From positions 1 through 64,000 of the forward strand of contig NZ_BEWA01000024.1 in the NCBI RefSeq assembly GCF_003112535.1: DNA of 64,000 bases. The letters run 5' to 3'. Each line of letters starts with the position of its first letter. The stretch's first letter is position 1. Under the pieces are notes generated by a model. The model did not search any database, had not been told where the DNA came from, and worked only from the letters and a program-made list of their open reading frames with translations. The DNA comes from Streptomyces rishiriensis (lineage in GTDB: Bacteria; Actinomycetota; Actinomycetes; Streptomycetales; Streptomycetaceae). A program made the translations under genes and the position numbers. Positions 42,678 to 51,676 of this stretch are shown here, one piece after another.

Positions 42678-43484
42678 GTGCTGACCGTGACCTCCGTGAA
42701 CGTCAATGGACTGCGTGCCGCCGCGAAGAAGGGCTTCGTGGAGTGGCTCGCGGACACCTCCGCCGATGTGCTGTGCCTGCAGGAGGTGCGGGCCGAGCCG
42801 GAGCAGCTGCCGGAGACGGTCCGGGCCCCCGAGGGCTGGCACGTCACCCACGCCCCGGCCGCCGCCAAGGGCCGCGCCGGCGTCTCCCTCTACACCCGCC
42901 GTGAGCCGGACGCCGTCCGGACCGGCTTCGGCTCCGCCGAGTTCGACGGCAGCGGCCGCTACGTCGAGGCCGACCTGCCCGGTGTGACGGTCGCCTCCCT
43001 CTACCTGCCCTCCGGCGAGGTCGGCACCGAACGGCAGGACGAGAAGGTCCGCTTCATGGACCAGTTCCTCGCCCACCTCAAGGAGCTGCGCGAACGCGCC
43101 GCCGCCGACGGCCGCGAGGTCCTGGTCTGCGGCGACTGGAACATCGCCCACCGGCAGGCCGACCTGAAGAACTGGCGCGCCAACCAGAAGAGCTCGGGCT
43201 TCCTGCCCGAGGAGCGGGAGTGGCTGAGCAGGGTCCTCGCCCCGGCGGACGGCGGCTACGTGGACGTCGTACGGGAGCTGCACCCGGACCTGGAGGGCCC
43301 TTACACGTGGTGGTCGTACCGGGGGCGGGCCTTCGACAACGACTCCGGTTGGAGGATCGACTATCACGTCTCGACGCCCGGTCTCGCGGGCAGGGCCGTG
43401 AAGGGGCTCGTGGAGCGGGCGGCCACGCACGCCGAGCGCTGGTCCGACCACGCCCCGGTGACCGTCGTCTACGACCTCCAGTAG
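42678..43484 (+). CDS. xthA: Exodeoxyribonuclease III / AP endonuclease
   Basis: A 268-aa enzyme of the EEP fold that repairs abasic sites and 3'-blocked ends. The N-terminal TVTSVNVNGLRAAAKKGF and DVLCLQEVRA (catalytic Glu) begin the fold. VLVCGDWNIAHRQADLKNW contains the catalytic Asp and Asn, and WSDHAPV has the final Asp-His. GTG at 42678 gives the standard N-terminus; the frame upstream is Arg/Pro-rich intergenic sequence. It is divergent from the GNAT gene. Confidence 0.94.
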   Translation: MLTVTSVNVNGLRAAAKKGFVEWLADTSADVLCLQEVRAEPEQLPETVRAPEGWHVTHAPAAAKGRAGVSLYTRREPDAVRTGFGSAEFDGSGRYVEADLPGVTVASLYLPSGEVGTERQDEKVRFMDQFLAHLKELRERAAADGREVLVCGDWNIAHRQADLKNWRANQKSSGFLPEEREWLSRVLAPADGGYVDVVRELHPDLEGPYTWWSYRGRAFDNDSGWRIDYHVSTPGLAGRAVKGLVERAATHAERWSDHAPVTVVYDLQ

Positions 43485-43567
43485 GCCTCCAGGCCTCCAG
43501 GGATCCAGGCCTCCAGGCCGTGGGGACTCCTGGGGACTTCGGGGCCTTCACGGCCTCCGGCCCTGGG

Positions 43568-44212
43568 TCAGGGCTCTTCGCGCAGCCGTCGGTCCAGTGC
43601 CAGGGAGAGTTCTGCCTCCACCACGCTTCGGGCGAGGGGGCGCAGGCGGGGCAGGTCCTTCTCGGTGGTGTGGCGCAGGATCAGGTCGGTGAAGAGTTCG
43701 GCGAGGGCGTCGGCGTGTTCGCGGACGCGTACGCCCGCCGCCAGGACCTCGGCGAGCGGGATCCCCTCGGCGACGAGGGCGGAGGACACGTCCAGGAGGC
43801 GTCGGCTGATGTGGACGATCTCGTCGCCGTCGGTGCCCAGGTAGCCGAGGTCGAGGGCGGCGGCGAGGTTCTCGGGGGTGACCTGGCCCTCGAAGCGGGC
43901 GGCGAGTTCCTCGGGGGTGAGGCGGACGGGCTCCTCCTCGGTGGGGCCGCCGACGCCGATCAGCGCGGCCACGTCGCTGCCCTGGTCCAGCGCGTCGGCC
44001 AGTTCGGCGATGCCGGTGAGGGTGTGGCCGCGTTCGAGGAGGGCGGAGATCGTCCGCAGCCGGGCCAGGTGGTGGTCGTCGTACCAGGCGATGCGGCCCT
44101 CGCGCCGGGGCGGCGCGAGCAGTTTGCGCTCGCGGTAGAAGCGCAGGGTGCGCACGGTGATCCCGGCCTCGGCCGCCAGCTCCTCCGTCCGGTACTCGCG
44201 CTTCTCCGTCAC
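43568..44212 (-). CDS. MerR-family regulator of the divergent monooxygenase operon
   Basis: A 214-aa protein. The N-terminal MerR helix-turn-helix is YRTEELAAEAGITVRTLRFY, then RERKLLAPPRREGRIAWYDD (the usual arginines and wing) and HLARLRTISALLERGHTLTG. The C-terminus lacks the cysteines of metal-sensing MerR proteins and is long, so a small organic ligand is more likely. It faces the three-gene operon starting at 44359, and a short palindrome lies 18 bp upstream of its start. Confidence 0.87.
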   Translation of the reverse strand: MTEKREYRTEELAAEAGITVRTLRFYRERKLLAPPRREGRIAWYDDHHLARLRTISALLERGHTLTGIAELADALDQGSDVAALIGVGGPTEEEPVRLTPEELAARFEGQVTPENLAAALDLGYLGTDGDEIVHISRRLLDVSSALVAEGIPLAEVLAAGVRVREHADALAELFTDLILRHTTEKDLPRLRPLARSVVEAELSLALDRRLREEP

Positions 44213-44229
44213 GGGCGAAGCTTATGTTG

Positions 44230-44240
44230 TACCGCCGGTA
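44230..44240. promoter_or_regulatory. Palindrome between MerR regulator and monooxygenase operon
   Basis: TACCG-C-CGGTA is an 11-bp perfect palindrome about a central C. It lies in an AT-richer patch (TTATGTTGTACC) in the 146-bp divergent gap. MerR operators usually sit between -35 and -10, so it may mark the regulator's own promoter. Confidence 0.45.
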
Positions 44241-44358
44241 ACTTTCCTTCTCCCGGCCCCTACCCATCGGTACGGACCTGCTCTACCCTCCGATTGCGCC
44301 AGTGTTCACTGGCAGAGTCGCGAGGGTCGCGAAAGTCGCACGGCTGGGAGGTGTCGGG

Positions 44359-45909
44359 ATGACCGAACACGTACGGGTGGCGGTGATCGGGTCCGGCTTC
44401 GGCGGACTGGGGGCCGCCGTGCGGCTGCGCCGGGAGGGGATCACGGACTTCGTGATCCTGGAACGCGCGAGCAGCGTGGGCGGGGCCTGGCGGGACAACA
44501 GCTACCCGGGGTGCGCCTGTGACGTGCCGTCCCATCTCTACTCCTTCTCCTTCGCGCCCAACCCGGACTGGCCGCGCACCTTCTCCGGCCAGGAGCACAT
44601 CCGCGCCTACCTGGAGCACGTCACGGACGTGTTCGGGCTGCGGCCGCACCTGCGGCTCGACTCCGAGGTGCTGCGGATGACCTGGGACGCGCAGGAGCTG
44701 CGCTGGGACGTCGAGACCAGCGCCGGACGCTACGTCGCGGACGTCGTCGTGTCGGCCACCGGGCCGCTGTCCGACCCGAAGATCCCGGCGATCCCCGGCC
44801 TGGACTCCTTCCCCGGCAAGGTCTTCCACTCGGCCCGCTGGGACCACGGTCACGACCTCGCCGGCCGGCGGGTCGCCGTGGTCGGCACCGGCGCCTCGGC
44901 CGTCCAGATCGTGCCGGCCATCCAGCCGGAGGTCTCCCGGCTGACCCTCTTCCAGCGCACCCCGCCGTGGGTGATGCCCCGCGTCGACCGGGCCGTCAGC
45001 GGCGCGGAGCGCGCCCTGCACCGGGCCCTGCCCGTCACCGCCCGGCTGCGGCGCGGCCTGCTGTGGGGGATCCGCGAGCTTCAGGTGCAGGCGTTCACCA
45101 AGCACCCGAACGAACTCGGCTTCGTCGAGCAGCTCGCCAGGCGCAACATGGCCCGCGCCGTCAAGGACCCGGCCCTGCGCGCCAAGCTCACCCCCGACTA
45201 CCGCATCGGCTGCAAGCGGATCCTGCTGTCCAGCACCTACTATCCGGCCCTCACGCGACCCAACGTGGACGTCGTCGCGAGCGGCCTGAGCGAGGTGCGC
45301 GGGTCCACGCTGGTCGCCGCCGACGGCAGCGAGGCGGAGGCCGACGTGATCGTGTTCGGCACCGGGTTCCATGTCACCGACATGCCGATCGCCGACCGGG
45401 TGGTGGGCGCGGACGGGCGGACGCTCGCGGAGAGCTGGAAGGGCGGCATGGAGGCCCTGCGGGGCGCGTCCGCGGCCGGGTTCCCCAACTGGATGACGAT
45501 CATCGGCCCGAACACCGGTCTCGGGAACTCCTCCATGATCCTGATGATCGAGTCGCAACTGAACTACATGGCCGACTATCTGCGCCAGCTCGGCGTCCTC
45601 GGAGGCCGAGCGGCCCTGGACGCCCGTCCGAGCGCCGTGCACGCCTGGAACCGCCGGGTGCAGGACCGGATGCGGCGCACGGTGTGGAGCACCGGCGGCT
45701 GTACGAGCTGGTACCTGGACGCGAGCGGCCGCAACACCACCGTCTGGCCGGGGACCACCGCCGAGTTCCGGCGGGCGACGCGCCGGGTGGACCTCGCGGA
45801 GTACGAGGTGGTGCGCGCGCCCGCCCGTCGCGACGCCGCCGAGGAGCAGGTAGCCGAGGAGCAGGCCGCCGGGTCGCAGGCCGGCGAGGAGAAGGAGGTG
45901 ACGGCGTGA
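44359..45909 (+). CDS. Flavin-dependent (Baeyer-Villiger-type) monooxygenase
   Basis: A 516-aa FAD/NADPH enzyme. The FAD Rossmann motif is VAVIGSGFGGLGAAVRLRR near residue 8. The Baeyer-Villiger-type fingerprint is present as FPGKVFHSARWD (FxGxxxHxxxW followed by D). The NADPH motif is VAVVGTGASAVQIVPAI, and FGTGFHVTDMP follows. GGGAGG precedes the ATG at 44359. The gene overlaps the hydrolase by GTGA. The order monooxygenase, hydrolase, SDR resembles the start of the M. tuberculosis mymA operon (Rv3083-Rv3085), which is linked to cell-envelope lipid modification. The C-terminus has a repetitive Glu/Ala/Gln tail (EEQVAEEQAAGSQAGEEK). Confidence 0.9.
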   Translation: MTEHVRVAVIGSGFGGLGAAVRLRREGITDFVILERASSVGGAWRDNSYPGCACDVPSHLYSFSFAPNPDWPRTFSGQEHIRAYLEHVTDVFGLRPHLRLDSEVLRMTWDAQELRWDVETSAGRYVADVVVSATGPLSDPKIPAIPGLDSFPGKVFHSARWDHGHDLAGRRVAVVGTGASAVQIVPAIQPEVSRLTLFQRTPPWVMPRVDRAVSGAERALHRALPVTARLRRGLLWGIRELQVQAFTKHPNELGFVEQLARRNMARAVKDPALRAKLTPDYRIGCKRILLSSTYYPALTRPNVDVVASGLSEVRGSTLVAADGSEAEADVIVFGTGFHVTDMPIADRVVGADGRTLAESWKGGMEALRGASAAGFPNWMTIIGPNTGLGNSSMILMIESQLNYMADYLRQLGVLGGRAALDARPSAVHAWNRRVQDRMRRTVWSTGGCTSWYLDASGRNTTVWPGTTAEFRRATRRVDLAEYEVVRAPARRDAAEEQVAEEQAAGSQAGEEKEVTA

Positions 45910-46811
45910 CCTCCTTCGGTGGCGTCGCCTCCGTGCGTGAGCTGACCGCCGTCTCCGCCGACGGCGCGCGTCTGCACGTGGAGATCCACGGTCCGGCCTC
46001 GGGGGCCGAGGCCGCGCCCGCCGTCGTCCTCGCCCACGGCTGGACCTGCTCGACGGCGTTCTGGGCCGCCCAGATCCGCGAGCTCGCCGTCGACCACCGG
46101 GTGATCGCGTACGACCAGCGCGGGCACGGTCGCACCCCGGCGAGCCCGGCGTGCAGCACGGACGCGCTCGCCGACGATCTGGAAGCCGTCCTGCGGGCGA
46201 CGCTCGCACCCGGGGAGCAGGCGGTGATCGCCGGTCACTCCATGGGCGGGATGACGGTGCTGGCGGCGGCCGGCCGGGCCGCCTTCAGGGAGCACGCGGC
46301 CGCCGTCCTGCTGTGCAGCACCGGCGCCTCACGGCTGGTCGCCGAGTCCACCGTCGTCCCGCTGCGGCCGGGACGGCTGCGGACCTGGCTGACCCGGCAC
46401 GTCCTCGGGTCCAGGGCGCCTCTCGGGCCGGTCACGCCGGTCGCGATGCGGATCCTGAAGTACGCCACGATGGGCGCCGGCGCGGCCCCGCACATGGTGG
46501 AGGCGTGCGCCCGGATCGTGCACGCCTGCCCGCGCCGGGTGCGGCACGCCTGGTCCGACGTGCTGCACCTGCTCGATCTCGACCAGGGCGTGGGGCGGTT
46601 GAGCGTGCCGACGGCGGTGCTGGTGGGCGCCGCCGACCGGATGACGCCGCCGGTGCACGCGCACCGGATCGCGGCGGCGCTGCCGCACTCCCTGGGCGTC
46701 ACCGAACTGCCCGGCGTCGGCCATATGACGCCGGTCGAGGCGCCCGACCTGGTCACCGGACGGATCCGGGAACTCGTCACCACGTACACGCAGTTGAAGG
46801 AGGGCGCATGA
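45906..46811 (+). CDS. Alpha/beta hydrolase
   Basis: A 301-aa hydrolase. The oxyanion region is VLAHGWTCSTAFW, the nucleophile elbow is GHSMGGMTV (Ser about residue 105), and the acid is in LVGAADRMTPP. The catalytic His is in GVGHMTPVEAP. The GTG start at 45906 overlaps the monooxygenase stop, and its own stop overlaps the SDR start as ATGA, so all three are translationally coupled. In a Baeyer-Villiger pathway it would open the ester or lactone made by the monooxygenase; this is inference from context. Confidence 0.9.
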   Translation: MTSFGGVASVRELTAVSADGARLHVEIHGPASGAEAAPAVVLAHGWTCSTAFWAAQIRELAVDHRVIAYDQRGHGRTPASPACSTDALADDLEAVLRATLAPGEQAVIAGHSMGGMTVLAAAGRAAFREHAAAVLLCSTGASRLVAESTVVPLRPGRLRTWLTRHVLGSRAPLGPVTPVAMRILKYATMGAGAAPHMVEACARIVHACPRRVRHAWSDVLHLLDLDQGVGRLSVPTAVLVGAADRMTPPVHAHRIAAALPHSLGVTELPGVGHMTPVEAPDLVTGRIRELVTTYTQLKEGA

Positions 46812-47692
46812 GCAGGGTCGAGCTCGAGGGACAGGTCGTCGTGGTCACCGGGGCGGCGCGGGGCGTCGGGGAGCTGCTCGCCCGCAAGCTCTCCGCGCGC
46901 GGAGCGAAGGTCGCGCTGGTCGGCCTGGAGCCGGACGCGCTGAAGCAGGTGTCCGAGCGGCTGCACGGCGACAGCGGCCACTGGTACGCCGACGTCACCG
47001 ACCACGAGGCGATGAGCCGGGTCGCGGCGGAGGTGAAGGAGCGCTTCGGCAAGGTGGACGTCGTGGTGGCCAACGCCGGTGTGGCCAACGGCGGTCCGTT
47101 CGCCGACTCCGACCCGGACTCCTGGCGCCGGGTCATCGAGGTCAACCTGATCGGATCGGCCGTCACGGCCCGCGCGTTCCTGCCGCTGCTGCGGGAGAGC
47201 CGAGGCTATCTGCTGCAGATCGCCTCGCTCGCCGCTGTCACCCCGGCGCCGATGATGACCGCGTACTGCGCGTCCAAGTCGGGCGTGGAGGCGTTCGCGC
47301 ACAGTCTGCGCGCGGAGGTCGGCCATCAGGGCGTCCGGGTGGGCGTCGGGTATCTGTCGTGGACGGACACCGACATGGTGCGCGGGGCCGATCAGGACGA
47401 GGTGATGCGGGAGTTGAGGCAGCGGCTGCCGTGGCCGTCGAACAAGACGTATCCGCTGGGACCGGCGGTCGACCGGATCGTGGCCGGCATCGAGCGGCGT
47501 TCCCCGCACGTGTACGGGCAGGGGTGGCTGCGGGGGATGCAGGCGGTGCGCGGGTATCTGCCCGGGATCATCGGGACGGTCGGCCGGCGCGAGATGAAGC
47601 GGTTCGCGCCCCGGTTGCAGGGGATGCGGACGGGGCTGGTGGGAGCGGGCGGCACTGCCGACGAACAGGCCAGGGCTACGCAGCGTAGTTGA
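46808..47692 (+). CDS. Short-chain dehydrogenase/reductase
   Basis: A 294-aa SDR. The cofactor motif is VVVTGAARGVGELLARKL (TGxxxGxG), NAGVANGG follows, and the catalytic Ser is in LQIASLAAVTPAP. The Y-x-x-x-K pair is in AYCASKSGVEAF. The C-terminal extension (about residues 230-294) is basic, with VYGQGWLRGMQAVRGYLPGI, which may contact the membrane, as in lipid-modifying SDRs. It is the last gene of the operon. It could supply the ketone substrate or reduce the product. Confidence 0.9.
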   Translation: MSRVELEGQVVVVTGAARGVGELLARKLSARGAKVALVGLEPDALKQVSERLHGDSGHWYADVTDHEAMSRVAAEVKERFGKVDVVVANAGVANGGPFADSDPDSWRRVIEVNLIGSAVTARAFLPLLRESRGYLLQIASLAAVTPAPMMTAYCASKSGVEAFAHSLRAEVGHQGVRVGVGYLSWTDTDMVRGADQDEVMRELRQRLPWPSNKTYPLGPAVDRIVAGIERRSPHVYGQGWLRGMQAVRGYLPGIIGTVGRREMKRFAPRLQGMRTGLVGAGGTADEQARATQRS

Positions 47693-47783
47693 TCGACATG
47701 CGTGCCGTGACCGCCCGTGTGAATCTGGTCGAGGCCCCACCACGGGGCTCCAACCCCCTCATCTCCCACAGGAGTGAACCCAC

Positions 47784-48065
47784 ATGGGTATGAAGGACAA
47801 GTTCCAGGACCAGTCCGAGAAGTGGCAGCAGCAGGGCAAGCAGAAGGCCCAGCAGGCCAAGGAGCAGGTCCAGCAGCGCGGCAAGCAGCGTCCGGGCGAG
47901 GACGCTGAGCGCATGCGCCCGGAGCGTGAGACGTCGGAGCGCATGCGCCCCGAGCACGGGACGTCGGAGCGCATGCGTCCCGAGCACGAGGCGTCGGAGC
48001 GCCGCAACCCGCAGGAGCGGGACCGCGAGCGCGAGCGCGTCGGCTTCGACGAAGAGAGCTTCTGA
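47784..48065 (+). CDS. Small hydrophilic repeat protein, unknown function
   Basis: A 93-aa, very charged protein rich in Gln, Lys, Arg and Glu and probably disordered or helical. The N-terminal half (MKDKFQDQSEKWQQQGKQKA) looks like a coiled coil. The second half has three 10-residue repeats of the type SERMRPEH(G/E)(T/A), encoded by a perfect-length 30-bp DNA repeat. CAGGAG precedes the ATG, and a strong terminator follows, so I regard it as a real gene. No family recognised; similar short stress-induced proteins of the CsbD type have the same look, but no CsbD signature is seen. Confidence 0.75.
   Translation: MGMKDKFQDQSEKWQQQGKQKAQQAKEQVQQRGKQRPGEDAERMRPERETSERMRPEHGTSERMRPEHEASERRNPQERDRERERVGFDEESF
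47911..48000 (+). repeat. Three 30-bp in-frame tandem repeats
   Basis: Units at 47911-47940, 47941-47970 and 47971-48000 all begin GCATGCG and end CGTCGGAGC. They encode three copies of a ten-residue motif in the small protein. Confidence 0.92.
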
Positions 48066-48100
48066 CACCCCGCTTCGGCGGTCGGTGAACGATGAGCAGG

Positions 48101-48124
48101 GGGCGCCCCGGGCCCGGGGCGCCC
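48101..48124. terminator. Perfect 24-bp palindrome between convergent genes
   Basis: GGGCGCCCCG-GGCC-CGGGGCGCCC equals its reverse complement. It lies 36 bp after the small repeat gene and 62 bp past the tricorn stop on the other strand. Confidence 0.85.
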
Positions 48125-48186
48125 TTCGTCGCGTCCGGTGACTCAGGTCGCGCGCGTCTCGGGCCGTGCGTCCCTGGTCGTGCGTC

Positions 48187-51100
48187 TCAGGTCGTGCGCG
48201 GGGGCAGTTTCGGGCGGGACCGGTCGGGGACGTCGGCGTAGTCGGGCGGGGTCGCCGGGGGGTTCGTGGCGAGCAGGTCGAGGGCCAGTCGTACGGCGTC
48301 GTCGAGTTGGGCGTGGCGGCCCTCGGCCCAGTCGAGGGGGGTGCGCAGGATCTCCAGGTCGGGGGTGACGCCCTTGTTCTCCACCGACCAGCCGTACGCG
48401 TCGAACCAGGCCGCGTTCATCGGGACGGTGATGACGGTGCCGTCGCCGAGCTGGTGCCGGCCGGTCATGCCGACGACGCCGCCCCAGGTGCGCTGGCCGA
48501 CCACCGGGCCCAGCCCGAGCAGTTTGAAGGCGGCCGTGATCATGTCGCCGTCCGAGGAGGTCGCCTCGTCCGCCAGCGCCACCACCGGTCCGCGCGGGGC
48601 GTTCGAGGCGTACGACACCGGCTGGGCGTTGCGGGTGAGGTCCCAGCCGAGGATCTTCCGGGTCAGCTTCTCCACCACCAGTTCGCTGATGTGGCCGCCG
48701 GCGTTGCCGCGCACGTCCACGATCAGCGCGGGCCGGGCCACCTCGCCGCGCAGGTCGCGGTTGAACTGGGCCCAACCGGAGCCGCCCATGTCCGGGATGT
48801 GCAGGTAGCCGCACCGGCCGTCGCTCAACTCCCGTACCACCGCACGCCGTTTGGCCACCCAGTCCTGGTAGCGCAGGGGGCGTTCGTCGACGAGCGGGAC
48901 GACGGCCACCCGGCGCGGCCGGCCGGTCTCGCCCTCCGCGGGGGCGACGGTGAGCTCCACCGTGGTGCCGCCCGCGCCGGCCAGCAAGGGGTAGGGGCCG
49001 GTCAGCGCGTCGACCTCCCGGCCGTCCACGTGGGTGAGGACCGCGCCCTCCCGGATCCCGGTGCCGGCGAGCGGGGAACGCGCCTTGGAGTCGGAGGAGT
49101 CGCCGGGCAGGATCCGCCGGATCGTCCAGCCGCCTTCTCTGCGGACGAGGTTGGCGCCGAGGAGGCCCTGCAGGCGCTGGTAGTGGGGCGGTCCCTCGTT
49201 GCGGCGGGCGGCGGTGACGTACGCGTGGGAGGTGCCCAGCTCGCCGAGCACCTCGCGCAGCAGGTCGGCGAACTCGTCCGGTGAGGCGACCCGTTCGACG
49301 AGCGGCCGGTACTGGTCGAGGATCGCGTCCCAGTCGATCCCGCACATGCCGGGGTCCCAGAAGTAGGCGCGGATCAGCCGGCCCGCCTCGTCGTACGACT
49401 GCCGCCACTCGGCGCCCGGGTCCACCTCGTGCAGGATGCGCCGCAGGTCGATCCAGACCGTGGAGTCCGGGTCGCCGGATTCGGTGGACGGCACCGCCCG
49501 CAGGTCGCCCTCGTCGACCACGACCAGCCGGGTGCCGTCCCCGCTCAGCGCGAACCAGTCGAGGTCGCCGACGAGTTCGGACTTCTTCGCCTTGCTGATG
49601 TTGAAGTGCTCCAGCGTCGGCCGTCCGCTGGTGTCGTCCGGGTTGGCGAACGTCTCGCCGAGGGCGCCCGAGATCGGCCAGCGCAGCCACACCAGTCCGC
49701 CGCCCGCCACCGGGCACAGGGCCGAGTACTTGGAGGCGGTGACGGGGAACGGCGTGACCCGGCTGGCCAGCCCCTCGGTCTCCACGGTGACGGTCCCGTC
49801 GGCGCCGTTGCCGTCGTCCTCCACGGGGTCCAGGCCGCCGGCGGCCGGCCGGCCCTCCGGGGTCAGCGCGAAGGGCGAGGGCGTCGCGGAGGACAGGGGC
49901 ACGAGATAGGGGCGGCAGCCCAGCGGGAAGGACAGATCGCCGGTGTGCACGTCGTAGACCGGGTCGAAGCCGCGCCAGGAGAGGAAGGCGAGGTAGCGGC
50001 CGTCGCGGGTGAACACCGGGTTCTCGTCCTCGAAGCGGCCGTCGGTCACGTCGATGACCGACCGGTCCTTCATCCGGGCCATCTTGATCTGACGCAGGGA
50101 GCGTCCGATCCCGGGGTGCGACCAGGTCAGCCAGCCGCCGTCCGGGGAGAAGGCCAGGTCGCGGACGGGCCCGTTGGCCGACGCGATCAGCTCGGTGACC
50201 TCGTCGCCGCCCGCGCCGCCCGCGCCCCCCGCGTCCCCCGCGTCCTCTGTGCCCCCCGCGTCCTCGGTGAGGTCGACGAGCAGCAGCCGGCCGTCGTGCG
50301 AGGCGACGGCGAGCCGTTCGCCCTGCGGGTCGGCCGCCGTCTCCAGCACCCGGCCGAGGCGGCCGGAGGCCAGCCGCCTGGGCTCGCGCCGGCCCGTGGC
50401 GCGGGGCAGGTGGGCGACCTCGACGGCGTCCTCGCCGTCCGCGTCCGTCACATAGGCGACCTGCCCGCCCTGGCCGAGCATCTCCGGCAGCCGCACCCGT
50501 ACCCCGGGGGTGTCGGTGATCGTCCGGGCGGGTCCGTCGCGGTGGGTCAGCCAGTACAGGCTGCCGCGCACGACGACGGCGCTGGCCCGGCCGGTCTCGT
50601 CGACGGAGATGCCGTCCACGTGCTGGGCGGCCGGGATCTGGTAGGGCCGGCGTCCCGTGCGGGGCCCGCCGATGCGCACGTCGATCCGGCGCGGTTCGGA
50701 GCCGGCGGCGAGATCGTCGACGATCCACAGGTCCCCGCCGCACTGGTACACCACCCGGGTGCCGTCGCTGGAGGCGTGCCGGGCGTAGAAGGCGTCGTGG
50801 TCGGTGTGCCGGCGCAGGTCGGAGCCGTCGTGGGCGCAGGAGTAGAGGTTGCCGACGCCCTCGTGGTCGGAGAGGAACGCGATCCGGCCGCCGACGAAGA
50901 GCGGGCTGGCGAGATGGCCCTCGATGCCTTCCAGGAGCCGTCGCCCGTGCAGCCACAGCCGGCCGGTGGCGCCGCCGCGGTAGCGCTTCCAGGCGGCCGG
51001 CTCGTGCGGTGGGGTGCCGGTGAGCAGGAGGGTCCGGCGTTCGCCGTCGAGGTCGGCGACCTGGAGGTCGGAGACCGGGCCCCAGGGGAGTTTGCGGCCG

Positions 51101-51531
51101 GGTGAGCCGTCGGGGGAGACCTTGTAGGCCCAGGTGAAGTAGGAGAAGGGTTCGCCGTGGGAGGCCACGGCGAGGAGGTCGGCGTGGCCGTCGGCGTCCG
51201 GGGGCGTCCAGCCGCAGACCCGGGTGTCGGAGCTGCCCCAGTAGGTCAGCCGCCGTCCCGGTCCGCCCTCCACCGGTGCGAGATGGATCTCCGGGACGAC
51301 GCTGCGCCAGCTCGTGTACGCGATCAGGCGGCCGTCGGGGGAGAAGCGGGGGTGTCCTGCTTTCGTGCGGTCGACGGTGAGTCGCCAGGCGCGGCCCGGG
51401 CCGGCCAGCGGGGCCAGCCAGAGGTCGTCCTCGGCCACGAAGCACAACAGGTCACCATGGAGATGGGGCAGGCGCAGATAGCTCACCTCCCCATGCTTTT
51501 CCGGGGGATGGACCCGAGCAACTTGTGACAT
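48187..51531 (-). CDS. Tricorn protease homologue
   Basis: A 1114-aa cytosolic peptidase that trims oligopeptides released by larger proteases. The first about 650 residues are WD/beta-propeller repeats (RFSPDGRLIAYTSWR, AFSPDGGWLTWSHPG, VFTRDGRYLAFLSWRG). Then come the C1 domain (about 690-760), a PDZ domain (about 770-870) and the serine protease domain. The nucleophile is probably Ser992 or Ser993 in DEATSSDGDM, and VDVRGNAGGHISELVVEKL holds the oxyanion region. Length fits the family. ATG at 51531 lacks a clear ribosome-binding site. A GTG 15 codons further in sits directly against GGGGAG, too close to be preferred. An Asp/Ala/Gly repeat (TEDAGDAGGAGGAGG) interrupts a propeller blade. Confidence 0.92.
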   Translation of the reverse strand: MSQVARVHPPEKHGEVSYLRLPHLHGDLLCFVAEDDLWLAPLAGPGRAWRLTVDRTKAGHPRFSPDGRLIAYTSWRSVVPEIHLAPVEGGPGRRLTYWGSSDTRVCGWTPPDADGHADLLAVASHGEPFSYFTWAYKVSPDGSPGRKLPWGPVSDLQVADLDGERRTLLLTGTPPHEPAAWKRYRGGATGRLWLHGRRLLEGIEGHLASPLFVGGRIAFLSDHEGVGNLYSCAHDGSDLRRHTDHDAFYARHASSDGTRVVYQCGGDLWIVDDLAAGSEPRRIDVRIGGPRTGRRPYQIPAAQHVDGISVDETGRASAVVVRGSLYWLTHRDGPARTITDTPGVRVRLPEMLGQGGQVAYVTDADGEDAVEVAHLPRATGRREPRRLASGRLGRVLETAADPQGERLAVASHDGRLLLVDLTEDAGGTEDAGDAGGAGGAGGDEVTELIASANGPVRDLAFSPDGGWLTWSHPGIGRSLRQIKMARMKDRSVIDVTDGRFEDENPVFTRDGRYLAFLSWRGFDPVYDVHTGDLSFPLGCRPYLVPLSSATPSPFALTPEGRPAAGGLDPVEDDGNGADGTVTVETEGLASRVTPFPVTASKYSALCPVAGGGLVWLRWPISGALGETFANPDDTSGRPTLEHFNISKAKKSELVGDLDWFALSGDGTRLVVVDEGDLRAVPSTESGDPDSTVWIDLRRILHEVDPGAEWRQSYDEAGRLIRAYFWDPGMCGIDWDAILDQYRPLVERVASPDEFADLLREVLGELGTSHAYVTAARRNEGPPHYQRLQGLLGANLVRREGGWTIRRILPGDSSDSKARSPLAGTGIREGAVLTHVDGREVDALTGPYPLLAGAGGTTVELTVAPAEGETGRPRRVAVVPLVDERPLRYQDWVAKRRAVVRELSDGRCGYLHIPDMGGSGWAQFNRDLRGEVARPALIVDVRGNAGGHISELVVEKLTRKILGWDLTRNAQPVSYASNAPRGPVVALADEATSSDGDMITAAFKLLGLGPVVGQRTWGGVVGMTGRHQLGDGTVITVPMNAAWFDAYGWSVENKGVTPDLEILRTPLDWAEGRHAQLDDAVRLALDLLATNPPATPPDYADVPDRSRPKLPPRTT

Positions 51532-51567
51532 GTGTGCGGAACCGGACGCGCGTGAGACAGGACACGT

Positions 51568-51582
51568 ACGAAACGGTTTCGT
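51568..51582. promoter_or_regulatory. Palindromic TetR operator upstream of tetR-mmpL
   Basis: ACGAAAC-G-GTTTCGT is a 15-bp perfect palindrome about a central G, 95 bp upstream of the TetR ATG and 37 bp upstream of the tricorn start. Fully symmetric sites of this kind are typical TetR operators, so it could also influence the tricorn gene. Confidence 0.7.
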
Positions 51583-51676
51583 TTCGCAGTGAAGTGCGCT
51601 ACATTCGGGGTGTACGCAGACGGAACCGCGACTGTTCGGTTGTTCGGAGTCTGTTCGGAGTGGGAAGGGGAGCGGG

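Noticed and set aside
48143..51445. Open minus-strand frame of about 1100 codons inside the tricorn gene
   Set aside because: Low-complexity Arg/Pro/Gly/His translation in a different frame of a gene with clear domains; a GC-rich shadow.
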